From the NCBI GenBank assembly GCA_964427185.1, contig CAYRSN010000013.1:1-37870 (forward strand): a DNA stretch of 37,870 nucleotides, read 5' to 3'. The notes under the pieces are model-generated. The model was given only the letters and a program-made list of their open reading frames with translations. It had not been told where the DNA came from and ran no database searches. Below, one piece after another: positions 7,908 to 15,288 of the stretch (the first letter of the stretch is position 1; each line of letters starts with the position of its first letter). The position numbers were made by a program, and so were the translations under genes. This DNA is from Sulfurivirga sp964427185 (lineage in GTDB: Bacteria; Pseudomonadota; Gammaproteobacteria; Thiomicrospirales; Thiomicrospiraceae).

Positions 7908-9059
7908 ATGCCGTTGATCCCGCCGGCTCTGACGCTCTATGTGCATTATCCTTGGTGTGTGCGCAAATGTCCTTATTGTGACTTCAATTCCCATCGTCTT
8001 GATAAGACTCGGAATGAATCGGCTTATTTTGCTGCCCTGAAAGCGCAGCTGGAACAAGTATTGCCGCAGGTCTGGGGACGAAAGATCCATGCAGTATTTT
8101 TTGGCGGCGGCACGCCCAGTTTAATGAGTCCTGATGTATTGAATGACTTTCTGAGTCATGCGCGCGCACTGCTGGGGTTTGGCGCAGAGGTGGAAATTAC
8201 ACTGGAAGCTAATCCGGGTACGGCGGAGGCGGAAAAGTTCAGCGCTTTTCGTGAAGCGGGTGTGAATCGCCTGTCACTGGGCGTGCAGAGCTTTAGCGAT
8301 GCCAAGCTGCAGGTGCTGGGCAGAATTCACTCGGGTGCTGAGGCGCACCGAGCCATTGAAATGGCGCAACAGGCTGGTTTTGAGAACTTTAATATTGACC
8401 TGATGTTTGCTTTGCCGGGTCAAACGCTTGAGGCCACCATGGAGGATATTAAAGCGGCGATTGCACATCAGCCAACCCATCTTTCCCATTATCAGTTAAC
8501 TTTGGAGCCTAACACGCCTTTTTATCGGCAGCCGCCGCAGGGGTTGCCGGATGATGAGCAGGCTTTCGACATGCAGCAACGTTGTGGTGAGCTGTTACAG
8601 GCGGCAGGGTTTCAGCAGTATGAAGTCTCTGCATGGGCGCGGCCGCAGTACCAGTGCCGGCACAATGTGAACTATTGGCAGTATGGCGACTATATCGGCC
8701 TGGGTGCCGGTGCACATGGCAAGCTCACCTTTGCTGAGCGGGGAGAGATCTGGCGCAGACAGATGCCCACCAGCCCGGGGGCTTATGTGGTGGCCATGCA
8801 GCAGGGAGAACCGGGGCGGCTGTGGCAGGTGGATCAAGCTGAGCGGCCGTTTGAATTCATGCTAAATCGCCTGCGACTGTTTGACCCCTTTACGCTGGAG
8901 GCGTTTGAAGCGGCGACAGGGTGTGCACGGGAGACGGTGATGCCTGTGCTGGAGCACTGGCAAGAAAAGGGGGCACTCTCTTTAGGGGGAGGCTATGTTT
9001 CCCTGACGACATCAGGGCGATGGTTTATCAATGAGATCGTAGCGGATTTTATGCCGTGA
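7908..9059 (+). CDS. hemW: HemW, radical-SAM heme chaperone
   Basis: A radical-SAM protein of the HemN-like group thought to deliver heme to respiratory proteins, rather than a true coproporphyrinogen oxidase. The [4Fe-4S] ligands are C17-x3-C21-x2-C24 (CVRKCPYC); the following FFGGGTPSLM motif and the C-terminal RHNVNYWQYGDYIG stretch (HNxxYW motif, characteristic of HemW) are present. The four-cysteine N-terminus of HemN is absent. I chose ATG 7908; an in-frame TTG at 7902 would overlap rdgB. Length is 383 residues, as expected. It is the last gene of the rph-rdgB-hemW run and converges on trmB. Confidence 0.94.
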   Translation: MPLIPPALTLYVHYPWCVRKCPYCDFNSHRLDKTRNESAYFAALKAQLEQVLPQVWGRKIHAVFFGGGTPSLMSPDVLNDFLSHARALLGFGAEVEITLEANPGTAEAEKFSAFREAGVNRLSLGVQSFSDAKLQVLGRIHSGAEAHRAIEMAQQAGFENFNIDLMFALPGQTLEATMEDIKAAIAHQPTHLSHYQLTLEPNTPFYRQPPQGLPDDEQAFDMQQRCGELLQAAGFQQYEVSAWARPQYQCRHNVNYWQYGDYIGLGAGAHGKLTFAERGEIWRRQMPTSPGAYVVAMQQGEPGRLWQVDQAERPFEFMLNRLRLFDPFTLEAFEAATGCARETVMPVLEHWQEKGALSLGGGYVSLTTSGRWFINEIVADFMP

Positions 9060-9066
9060 ACATGTT

Positions 9067-9771
9067 TTAGCGCACGCGGTAAAGTAAATCCCATACACCA
9101 TGTCCCAGTCGCTGGCCGCGCTGTTCAAACTTGGTCAGCGGACGCCAGTCGGGTCGGGGGTGAAATTGCCCGGTGCCGGCGAGATTTTCCAGAGTCGTAA
9201 AGCTTTCGCATACCTCCAGCATCTGCTGGGCGTAGTCTTCCCAATCGGTAGCCAGGTACAGCAGCGCGCCCGGACGCATGCGGCTGATCAGCAGCTCCAC
9301 GAAAGGCGGCTGAATCAAGCGGCGTTTGTGATGGCGTTTTTTATGCCAGGGGTCGGGGAAAAAAATCATGACCCCCTGCAGGCTATGAGGCGGAATCTGC
9401 CGTTGCAGGACTTCGACCGCATCATGATTGCTGATGCGTACATTAGTAAGTGCGCGCTTTTCGACTTCCATCAGCAGTGCGCCGACACCGGGCTTATGCA
9501 CTTCGATGCCGAAGAAGTTCTCATCCGGGCGGTTTTGAGCCATTTGAGCCAGGCTGTGCCCCATGCCGAAGCCGATTTCCAACCAGACAGGGCGGTCATT
9601 GCCGAACAGTGCGGGCAAATTCAGCACTTCGGGTGCGAAGGGAACGCCATATTGAGGCCACAGCAGCTCATAGGCTCGCTGCTGGCCTTTGGTCATGCGC
9701 CCTTGACGGATAACGAAAGATTTGATGCCGCGGCGAAAGATGCTTTCGCCGGAGGAGGTCTGGTGACTCAT
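9067..9771 (-). CDS. trmB: tRNA (guanine-N7-)-methyltransferase
   Basis: Methylates G46 in the variable loop of tRNAs. The 234-residue protein has an S-adenosylmethionine site (WLEIGFGMGHSLAQMA, about 59-74) and the family signature FFPDPWHKKRHHKRRL (about 142-157), followed by LYLATDWEDYAQQM. Length is typical. The start overlaps the thiG stop by 4 nt (ATGA), placing it third in a thiS-thiG-trmB operon, an arrangement seen in many proteobacteria although the functions are unrelated. Confidence 0.97.
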   Translation of the reverse strand: MSHQTSSGESIFRRGIKSFVIRQGRMTKGQQRAYELLWPQYGVPFAPEVLNLPALFGNDRPVWLEIGFGMGHSLAQMAQNRPDENFFGIEVHKPGVGALLMEVEKRALTNVRISNHDAVEVLQRQIPPHSLQGVMIFFPDPWHKKRHHKRRLIQPPFVELLISRMRPGALLYLATDWEDYAQQMLEVCESFTTLENLAGTGQFHPRPDWRPLTKFEQRGQRLGHGVWDLLYRVR

Positions 9772-10565
9772 TTGTTGCTTTGATCGAAGAAGATGCCTTC
9801 ATCAGGGGATGAAGGGCTGGCGGTATAGACACGCTGTGGCATGCGCCCAGCCAAGTAGGCTTCGCGCCCGGCCTGAACGGCTTTTTTCATGGCGGATGCC
9901 ATCAGTACGGGGTTTTGGGCGGCAGCGATGGCTGTGTTCATTAAGACACCGTCACAGCCCAGTTCCATGGCGACTGCCGCATCGCTGGCTGTGCCGACGC
10001 CCGCATCCACCAACACGGGCACCTTCAGCTGCTCTTTGATCATGCGGATATTGTAGGGGTTGATAATGCCCATGCCTGAGCCGATAAGTGACCCCAGCGG
10101 CATGATAGCCACGCAGCCCATGGCCTCCAACTCTTTGGCGATAATCGGGTCGTCCGATGTATACACCATTACATCAAAGCCATCCTCAATCAGGATCTGG
10201 GCGGCCTTGAGCGTTTCGGGCATGTTGGGGTAGAGAGTCTGTTGATCTCCCAGTACTTCCAGTTTTACCAGAGTGTGCCCGTCCAGCAGCTCCCGTGCCA
10301 GCTGGCAGGTGCGGATAGCGGCTTCTGCATCAAAGCAGCCGGCGGTATTGGGCAACAGAGTATATTTTTCCGGAGAGATAACTTCCAGCAGGCTGGGTTC
10401 ATTGGGGTTCTGGCCGATATTGGTACGCCGGATAGCGACAGTGACAATTTCGGCGCCGGAGGCCTCAATGGCGGCTTTGGTTTCGGCCAGGTCTTTATAT
10501 TTTCCCGTGCCTACCAGCAGGCGGGAGGTATAGGTTTTGCCAGCAAGTTCAAAAGTGTCGTTCAT
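9768..10565 (-). CDS. thiG: Thiazole synthase
   Basis: ThiG builds the thiazole ring of thiamine from 1-deoxyxylulose phosphate, dehydroglycine and ThiS-thiocarboxylate. The 265-residue TIM-barrel shows the N-terminal SRLLVGTGKYKDLAE, VTVAIRRTN, the catalytic Lys in LVKLEVLGD, and the phosphate-binding LIGSGMGI and VDAGVGTASDAAVAMELGCDGVL. It follows thiS by 18 bp and overlaps trmB. No thiamine riboswitch is visible upstream of thiS: the leader is only about 25 nt if the proposed promoter is right. Confidence 0.97.
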   Translation of the reverse strand: MNDTFELAGKTYTSRLLVGTGKYKDLAETKAAIEASGAEIVTVAIRRTNIGQNPNEPSLLEVISPEKYTLLPNTAGCFDAEAAIRTCQLARELLDGHTLVKLEVLGDQQTLYPNMPETLKAAQILIEDGFDVMVYTSDDPIIAKELEAMGCVAIMPLGSLIGSGMGIINPYNIRMIKEQLKVPVLVDAGVGTASDAAVAMELGCDGVLMNTAIAAAQNPVLMASAMKKAVQAGREAYLAGRMPQRVYTASPSSPDEGIFFDQSNK

Positions 10566-10583
10566 GGTGTCCTTCTCGGAAAG

Positions 10584-10784
10584 TTAACCACCGCCGACGG
10601 CGTGGATGATTTCGATTCTGTCGTTGGGTGCCAAACGTACAGCTTCATACTGGCTGCGTGGCACGATGGTTTCATTGCGTTCCATGGCGATGCGTTTATC
10701 GGTGAGAGACAGCATTTCTACCAGCTGAGCAGCAGTAATGTTGTCAGGTACATCTCGAGGTTCGCCATTCAGAATAATCTGCAT
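10584..10784 (-). CDS. thiS: Sulfur carrier protein ThiS
   Basis: A 66-residue beta-grasp (ubiquitin-like) protein whose C-terminal glycine is adenylylated and thiocarboxylated to donate sulfur for thiazole synthesis. It ends in Gly-Gly-Gly (HAVGGG), so the required C-terminal Gly-Gly is present. The N-terminus MQIILNGEPRDVP and the central VPRSQYEAVRLAPNDRIEI fit the family. First gene of the thiS-thiG-trmB operon and divergent from mutY. The adenylyltransferase ThiF is not in the window. Confidence 0.95.
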   Translation of the reverse strand: MQIILNGEPRDVPDNITAAQLVEMLSLTDKRIAMERNETIVPRSQYEAVRLAPNDRIEIIHAVGGG

Positions 10785-10816
10785 ACGACTGTATCAGGCT
10801 ATGGATAAAGAAAAAT

Positions 10817-10825
10817 ATTATATCA
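10817..10825 (-). promoter_or_regulatory. Extended -10 promoter element for thiS
   Basis: On the minus strand TGA-TATAAT (TG-N-TATAAT) lies 33 bp before the thiS ATG in the divergent spacer with mutY. No good -35 is seen, as is usual for extended -10 promoters. Confidence 0.5.
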
Positions 10826-10863
10826 TTCCTGCCTCATAAAGGCTTAAAGCGGTGCATAACAGC

Positions 10864-11916
10864 ATGAATATGAGCACTTCTGCAAAAAAAATCGCATTTG
10901 AAAAAAAGGGGGAGACCTTTCCTGCAGAGGCGTTTTCGCAGCGGCTGTTAGCCTGGCACCATCAGCACGGGCGTCATGATCTGCCCTGGCAGAAGCCCCG
11001 CACACCCTATCGTGTGTGGGTGGCGGAGGTGATGTTGCAGCAAACACAGGTGAAAACGGTAGTGCCTTATTTTGAGCGATTTATGGAGGCATTTCCTGCG
11101 GTGGACGTTTTGGCGGATGCGGAAATGGATGCAGTGTTAAGCCAGTGGGCGGGGTTGGGCTATTACGCCCGTGGGCGCAATCTGCACAAGGCGGCGCGGC
11201 AAATTGTGGCGCAGGGCGGCTTTCCCGAAACTTTGGCGGGCTGGCAGGCGCTGCCGGGAGTGGGGCGCTCTACTGCGGCGGCGATTATGGCGCAGGCGTA
11301 TGGGCAGCGGGCGGCCATTCTGGATGGGAATGTGCGCCGTGTGTTGTGTCGGTTGTTTGGGGTAGAGGGCTGGCCGGGAGAACGACAGGTGGAAGCTCAC
11401 CTGTGGACACTGGCGGAGTGTCTGCTGCCTGCGCAAAGTGAGGTGATGCCAGATTATACGCAGGCGCAGATGGATCTGGGGGCAACGCTCTGTACACGCA
11501 CAAAGCCACGGTGTGAAGCGTGCCCGTTTCAGGCTGAGTGTGTGGCATACCGGCAAGGCCGTGTGGCCGAGCTGCCAGCGCCGCGCCCCAGAAAGGTGAT
11601 GCCGGTGCGTAAGGTGTGCTGGCAGGTGAGTTTGTCACAGGGGTGTGTGTGGCTGGTGCAAAATCCAGCGCGGGGTTTGTGGGGAGGGCTGTGGGTGCTG
11701 CCGGAAGGCAACCGGGGGGAGGCGCTGAGTGCTTTTCGCCATACCTTTACGCATTTTCATCTGGATATTACACCTTATCTGTGGCACACTCACTCAGATG
11801 ATATGCCGCAGCAGGCAGGGCAGTGGCTGCCTTTGGCGCAGGCATTAAAGATGAATATTCCCGCTGCGGTTAAACGGGTTTTACAGGAGGTAATCGAATA
11901 TGAGCAGAACCGTTAA
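10864..11916 (+). CDS. mutY: Adenine DNA glycosylase MutY
   Basis: Removes adenine mispaired with 8-oxoguanine or guanine. Landmarks are LPWQKPRTPYRVWVAEVMLQQTQV, the helix-hairpin-helix LPGVGRSTAAAIMA, the catalytic Asp in AAILDGNVRRVLCRL, and the [4Fe-4S] cluster cysteines CTRTKPRCEACPFQAEC (C-x6-C-x2-C-x5-C). A C-terminal NUDIX-like domain for 8-oxoG recognition follows. ATG 10864 gives 350 residues; GTG 10852 and ATG 10870 are alternatives. The first 25 residues form a low-complexity extension carrying FEKKGET (12-18), which recurs in the helicase gene at 32708. yggX overlaps its 3' end. Confidence 0.96.
   Translation: MNMSTSAKKIAFEKKGETFPAEAFSQRLLAWHHQHGRHDLPWQKPRTPYRVWVAEVMLQQTQVKTVVPYFERFMEAFPAVDVLADAEMDAVLSQWAGLGYYARGRNLHKAARQIVAQGGFPETLAGWQALPGVGRSTAAAIMAQAYGQRAAILDGNVRRVLCRLFGVEGWPGERQVEAHLWTLAECLLPAQSEVMPDYTQAQMDLGATLCTRTKPRCEACPFQAECVAYRQGRVAELPAPRPRKVMPVRKVCWQVSLSQGCVWLVQNPARGLWGGLWVLPEGNRGEALSAFRHTFTHFHLDITPYLWHTHSDDMPQQAGQWLPLAQALKMNIPAAVKRVLQEVIEYEQNR
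10897..10917 (+). repeat. 21-bp dispersed in-frame repeat, copy 1 (FEKKGET)
   Basis: Identical over 21 bp to 34709-34729 and read in the same frame in both genes. Both copies are also preceded by an A-rich stretch. Here it lies in the N-terminal extension of MutY. Confidence 0.8.
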
Positions 11917-12172
11917 GTGTGCAAAGCTGAAACAGGAGCTGGAAGGGTTGGAGCATCCGCCGTTTCCGGGGCCTTTGGGACAGAAGATTTATGAAAATGT
12001 TTCTAAAGAGGCTTGGAAACAGTGGCTGCAGCATCAGACGATTTTGATCAATGAGTATCGGCTGTCCAGCCTGGATCCCAAAGCGCGCAAGTTTCTGCAG
12101 GAGGAGATGGAAAAGTTTCTGTTTGGGGATGAAGAAGTTGCCCTGCCGGAGGAGTATAAGCCGGTAGGGTAA
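11900..12172 (+). CDS. yggX: Fe(II)-trafficking / oxidative damage protection protein YggX
   Basis: A 90-residue cytoplasmic protein of the YggX family, linked to iron handling and protection of Fe-S enzymes from oxidation. Conserved features are the N-terminal MSRTVKC with the family cysteine Cys7, the PFPGPLGQKIYENVSKEAW block, and the QTILINEYRL segment. The start overlaps the mutY 3' end by 17 bp; AGGAGG lies just upstream inside mutY. The mutY-yggX pair is conserved in enterics, and MutY itself needs a [4Fe-4S] cluster, which fits the pairing. Confidence 0.96.
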   Translation: MSRTVKCAKLKQELEGLEHPPFPGPLGQKIYENVSKEAWKQWLQHQTILINEYRLSSLDPKARKFLQEEMEKFLFGDEEVALPEEYKPVG

Positions 12173-12179
12173 GCAAAGC

Positions 12180-12203
12180 CAGCCGCTTAGGTTGAAGCGG
12201 CTG
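12180..12203. terminator. Hairpin between convergent yggX and ABC ATPase genes
   Basis: CAGCCGCTT / AAGCGGCTG, a 9-bp perfect stem with a 6-nt loop, spans the ATPase stop codon and lies 8 bp past the yggX stop. There is no U-tract on either strand, so it may act only as a weak or 3'-protecting structure. Confidence 0.45.
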
Positions 12204-12924
12204 TGACCAGGTTCAAATATGCCTGCTCCAGGTTGTCTGTCCTGCCTGCTGCCAGACATTCTGTCAATGTGCCGGTAAATAGAAGCCGGCCTTCATGCAA
12301 AACGGCTAAGCGATCACAGATTGCTTCCACATCTGCCAGCAGGTGGGAGCTGTAAAAAACGGTGGCACCTTCCGCTTTAAGTTGCTGCAATATGTTTTTG
12401 ACCCCGATTCTGGCCAGTGGATCCAGTCCACTCATGGGCTCATCCAGCACCAGTAGAGGTTTGTTGCTTAAAAACACGCTGAGCAGGCCGATTTTTTGGG
12501 TCATGCCTTTGGAAAGCTTGCGGATGGGTTTTTTTAAAGCGGCAACATCCAGATAAAGCATCTGGCAGGCCTGATGCAGCTGTTCCTTCGGCAGCTGAGT
12601 GCCGTAAAGCTTGCTGAAAGTGTGAACATAGCGGCCTGCCCGCATCCAGGCAGGCGGCATAAAACGCTCGGGCAGATAAACCAGCGGGGTGCGGCTTTTT
12701 GCCAAGGTGGAGGGGGTGTCAAACAGCAAGGCACTGCCTTGATCTGCGCTGATGAAATCCAGCAGAATCTTGATCAGGGTGCTTTTGCCAGCGCCATTGC
12801 CGCCAATGAGCGCGAAAATCTCCCCGGCGTGGACTTGAAAAGAGACATCATCAAGCGCTTGCTGTTTTTTAAAGCGTTTGCTGATGTTTTGGGTTTGAAT
12901 GGCTATGGATGATGATGTATTCAT
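12187..12924 (-). CDS. ABC-2 type exporter, ATP-binding subunit
   Basis: A 245-residue ABC ATPase energising the permease encoded at 13624-14379. It has Walker A GGNGAGKST (about 38-46), the signature LSKGMTQKIG with SKGM instead of the canonical SGGQ, Walker B LLVLDEPMSGLDP, and the switch His in VFYSSHLLADVE. The overall style (daunorubicin/YhaQ-like, short C-terminal tail) is that of ABC-2 exporters. It is the third gene of a tight three-gene operon (4-bp gap from the previous gene). The substrate is unknown. Confidence 0.92.
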   Translation of the reverse strand: MNTSSSIAIQTQNISKRFKKQQALDDVSFQVHAGEIFALIGGNGAGKSTLIKILLDFISADQGSALLFDTPSTLAKSRTPLVYLPERFMPPAWMRAGRYVHTFSKLYGTQLPKEQLHQACQMLYLDVAALKKPIRKLSKGMTQKIGLLSVFLSNKPLLVLDEPMSGLDPLARIGVKNILQQLKAEGATVFYSSHLLADVEAICDRLAVLHEGRLLFTGTLTECLAAGRTDNLEQAYLNLVTAAST

Positions 12925-12928
12925 GGCT

Positions 12929-13627
12929 TTAGTTTTGGCTTTCCAGTTGTTGAATCACTTGTTTGAGCAGTTCGGCCTCATCTGGGCTTTTAATTAACCC
13001 TTTATCGATGGCTTCGCGAGCCAGTTGTGCGGCCAGGGTTGTTTGTTGTGTATTGCGCAACAGGTAGATTTTCATAAAGCGAATCCACTCAGGGGCGGTT
13101 TTGGGAGCGTGGTAGAACAGGTCTTCCGCCATTTTGAGCGCCAGGGGCATGTTGTGCAGCTTTCTATGGGCGAGTACGGTTGCCATGGCGTAATCATACC
13201 AACGCTGTTGCGGTGCGCTGAGAAACAGTTTGCGCGCCTGAAGATACATCTGCTCGGCTTTGGTGGGGTCGGATTGAATCGCACCGTATACGAATACCGC
13301 ATTGAAAATCGGGTAGCGGGCTTCGGGCAGTGCCCAGTTAATCTGATCCAGCCACTGTGCAATATGGTGATAGTTAAGATGGCGGAAGGGCACTTCTCCG
13401 GTAACTTGAGAGTCTTGTGCCTGGAGCCAGAATGTGAGCAGCCAGCCCCCGGCATAGGCATCTCCCAGCCCGACAAATGGTGCAACAGGCAGGTTTGGTG
13501 CAGGTGGAATCTGTGTCTGCTTAAGTGATGAGCGGTCAGTTTGAGTGTTCAACCATAGCAGCACGCCCACCAAAATGGCGATACCAAGCGAGAGGAGTTG
13601 AGCTTGGGTACGAGTCAGTTGTTTCAT
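12929..13627 (-). CDS. Membrane-anchored TPR-like protein of an ABC-2 exporter operon
   Basis: A 232-residue protein with one N-terminal membrane helix (about 12-28, LLSLGIAILVGVLLWLN), a proline-rich linker (IPPAPNLPVAPFVG), and a helical body. Segments such as DPTKAEQMYLQARKLF, RWYDYAMATVLAHRKL and MPLALKMAEDLFYHAP look like tetratricopeptide-type pairs. I do not recognise a named family. Its start overlaps the permease stop (ATGA) and the ATPase follows after 4 bp, so it is probably an accessory subunit facing the periplasm. No enzyme motif is visible. Confidence 0.8.
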   Translation of the reverse strand: MKQLTRTQAQLLSLGIAILVGVLLWLNTQTDRSSLKQTQIPPAPNLPVAPFVGLGDAYAGGWLLTFWLQAQDSQVTGEVPFRHLNYHHIAQWLDQINWALPEARYPIFNAVFVYGAIQSDPTKAEQMYLQARKLFLSAPQQRWYDYAMATVLAHRKLHNMPLALKMAEDLFYHAPKTAPEWIRFMKIYLLRNTQQTTLAAQLAREAIDKGLIKSPDEAELLKQVIQQLESQN

Positions 13628-14379
13628 AGTGCGCGTTTATTTAAATCAAAGTTAGCTAATGCCAGTATGAAAAGAACAAACAGCGCGGCGGTGAATGCCT
13701 GTGTGCCCAGTGCCTGCCAGCTTGTGCCCTCTATAAGAATATCGCTGGCGGCAAAAGGCTTGAGGTTGGGTAAAAGCCCGACAACCCCCTGGAAAAATTC
13801 TCGATAGCCCTGCTGGAGCGTTTCATCCTTAAGCAGCGGTTTTTGGCTTAGGGCATCCATATAGGGCAACAGCCGTAAAAACAAATAAGTCAGCAAGCTG
13901 GTCAGCACAATAATCGGCGGTTGAGTGCTTAAATTGGCATAAAACAGCACCAGTGCCAGCACTATGGCCAGCTCCAGTGCAAACGATATGCCCCACTGCC
14001 ACGCATGCTGCGTATCCACTTGCAGAGTGATCAGTGCCAAACAGCTGAACAGCGCGACCAGCATGCCTGCAGCCCACCAGCTGAAAAAACGCACAATCAG
14101 TAGCTTTGTGCGTGAATGGGGCAGGGCGTGGAGCACTTGGTCAAAACGGTTTTCGTGCTCTTCTGTCAGCATGCTGGCCCACCAGATAATCATGAGAATA
14201 ATTGTAATTGTATGTGCAAACCAGGCACTGAGCGCTATTGAGGCGACTGACCCCTCTACTAAGGCAACCTGCCGGATAAAAAGATAAATACCAGCTGCCA
14301 GCAGCCATATTAAAGCAAGTGCGCTCCACAGTGACAGGCGCAGATAGGGGAAGAGAAAAAGTAATGCCAGGTTTTTCAT
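13624..14379 (-). CDS. ABC-2 type exporter, permease subunit
   Basis: A 251-residue integral membrane protein with about six hydrophobic helices (near 15-36, 48-70, 98-120, 130-150, 155-175 and 225-245). The motif TEEHENRFDQVLHALPHSR (about 73-91) is the amphipathic coupling region typical of ABC-2 permeases, and the protein ends in FDLNKRAL, also common in this group. It is first in the operon, with the TPR-like protein and ATPase genes directly downstream. Substrate is unknown. The upstream region runs into an assembly gap, so its promoter may be partly missing. Confidence 0.85.
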   Translation of the reverse strand: MKNLALLFLFPYLRLSLWSALALIWLLAAGIYLFIRQVALVEGSVASIALSAWFAHTITIILMIIWWASMLTEEHENRFDQVLHALPHSRTKLLIVRFFSWWAAGMLVALFSCLALITLQVDTQHAWQWGISFALELAIVLALVLFYANLSTQPPIIVLTSLLTYLFLRLLPYMDALSQKPLLKDETLQQGYREFFQGVVGLLPNLKPFAASDILIEGTSWQALGTQAFTAALFVLFILALANFDLNKRAL

Positions 14380-14414
14380 AAAACCTACCCTTGGTTTGTT
14401 GTTTCAGAATTTTA

Positions 14415-14427
14415 TCAAATAATTTGA
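14415..14427. repeat. Short palindrome upstream of the ABC exporter operon
   Basis: TCAAA-TAA-TTTGA lies 36-48 bp before the permease start in an A/T-rich stretch. It could be an operator or chance in AT-rich DNA. Confidence 0.25.
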
Positions 14428-14454
14428 ACTCTTAATTTTTTTATTTTATGACCT

Positions 14455-14554
14455 NNNNNNNNNNNNNNNNNNNNNNNNNNNNNNNNNNNNNNNNNNNNNN
14501 NNNNNNNNNNNNNNNNNNNNNNNNNNNNNNNNNNNNNNNNNNNNNNNNNNNNNN
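14455..14554. other. Assembly gap of 100 N (flanks not duplicated)
   Basis: Exactly 100 N. Unlike the other two gaps, the flanks share no sequence, so real DNA of unknown length is missing here. It probably contained the promoters of the exporter operon and of the pilin gene at 14596. The visible flanks 14380-14454 and 14555-14580 hold no gene. Confidence 0.95.
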
Positions 14555-14595
14555 TGGTAGGGATCTTCGTTAATTTAAACAAAGGAGTATTGTTT

Positions 14596-15210
14596 ATGAA
14601 TATCGACATGAAACGCAACCAAAAGGGTTTTACCCTGGTGGAGCTGGCAATTGTGCTGGTGATTATCGGGCTTTTGATTGGTGGTGTATTGAAAGGCTCC
14701 GAGCTGATTCAGGGTGCTGAGATCAAGGCGGCGGCAAAAGAGCCGGATGAGCTGAGAAGCGCTTATTTTGGATACCTTGACCGTTACAATAAAAAGCCTG
14801 GAGATGATGATACGCAAAATAGTCGCTGGAGTGATGTCGCCAATGGAGATGGCGATGGTAGGATTGAAGGACGTACATGTACTGCTGATACGGAAGAGAG
14901 TTGTCTCGCCGTACGCGCACTGCGTTATGCCGGCTTTCTGAAAGGAAGTGGATCCGAAACTGTGCCACGCATTCCAGGAACATTCTCTGAATTAAGTATT
15001 TATGGTGCTGTTTACTATGGTCAGACTGGTACATGGCAGGGTACTTTGGCGCAAGTTGCAGAACAGGATGCAGCGCTACTGGATATTAAAATTGATGATG
15101 GAAAATGTAATAGTGGTGTAATGGTTTCTGCCTCTACAAGTGATACTTATTGTGATCAGACCTCTGGTGAGTATGTGGCAGATTATAACTACGCAATTAA
15201 AATTGACTGA
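14596..15210 (+). CDS. Type IV prepilin, major-pilin-like
   Basis: A secreted pilin processed by prepilin peptidase. ATG 14596 is chosen because AAAGGAG (14581-14587) lies 8 nt upstream; it gives 204 residues. The leader MNIDMKRNQKG is followed by the mature FTLVELAIVLVIIGLLIGG with Glu5 and the membrane-spanning N-terminal helix. The globular part has RYNKKPGDD (63-71), a Ca-type loop NGDGDGRIEG (83-92), and four cysteines that can make disulfides. Similar PGD...NGDG patterns are common in proteobacterial pilins. A strong terminator follows, suggesting a separate abundant transcript, as expected of a major subunit. The pilus machine is encoded by the convergent operon at 16707-28456. Confidence 0.88.
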   Translation: MNIDMKRNQKGFTLVELAIVLVIIGLLIGGVLKGSELIQGAEIKAAAKEPDELRSAYFGYLDRYNKKPGDDDTQNSRWSDVANGDGDGRIEGRTCTADTEESCLAVRALRYAGFLKGSGSETVPRIPGTFSELSIYGAVYYGQTGTWQGTLAQVAEQDAALLDIKIDDGKCNSGVMVSASTSDTYCDQTSGEYVADYNYAIKID

Positions 15211-15220
15211 TTTTTGAGTC

Positions 15221-15248
15221 AGCCCGCCTTTTGGCGGGCTTTTTCTTT
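15221..15248 (+). terminator. Intrinsic terminator after the pilin gene
   Basis: AGCCCGCC-TTTT-GGCGGGCT (8-bp GC-rich stem, 15221-15240) followed by TTTTCTTT. It lies 10 bp after the pilin stop. Its U-tract is also the left arm of the next hairpin. Confidence 0.88.
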
Positions 15249-15276
15249 GGTGCTGTATGCGGCACCAAAGAAAAAG
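15239..15276 (+). promoter_or_regulatory. Second inverted repeat overlapping the terminator U-tract
   Basis: A perfect 15-bp stem (left arm 15239-15253, right arm 15262-15276, loop 8 nt) begins inside the first terminator and ends 12 nt before the next pilin ATG. The U-run of terminator 1 is its left arm, so the two structures compete; this could set how much transcript reads into the downstream genes. Confidence 0.6.
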
Positions 15277-15288
15277 CAGAGGGATGTG

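Noticed and set aside
10785..10851. A thiamine (TPP) riboswitch upstream of thiS
   Set aside because: The divergent spacer is only 67 bp, and the extended -10 leaves a leader of about 25 nt, too short for the aptamer.
12180..12203. A full bidirectional terminator between yggX and the ABC ATPase gene
   Set aside because: The stem is good, but no U-tract follows on either strand, so it is listed only as a hairpin with low confidence.
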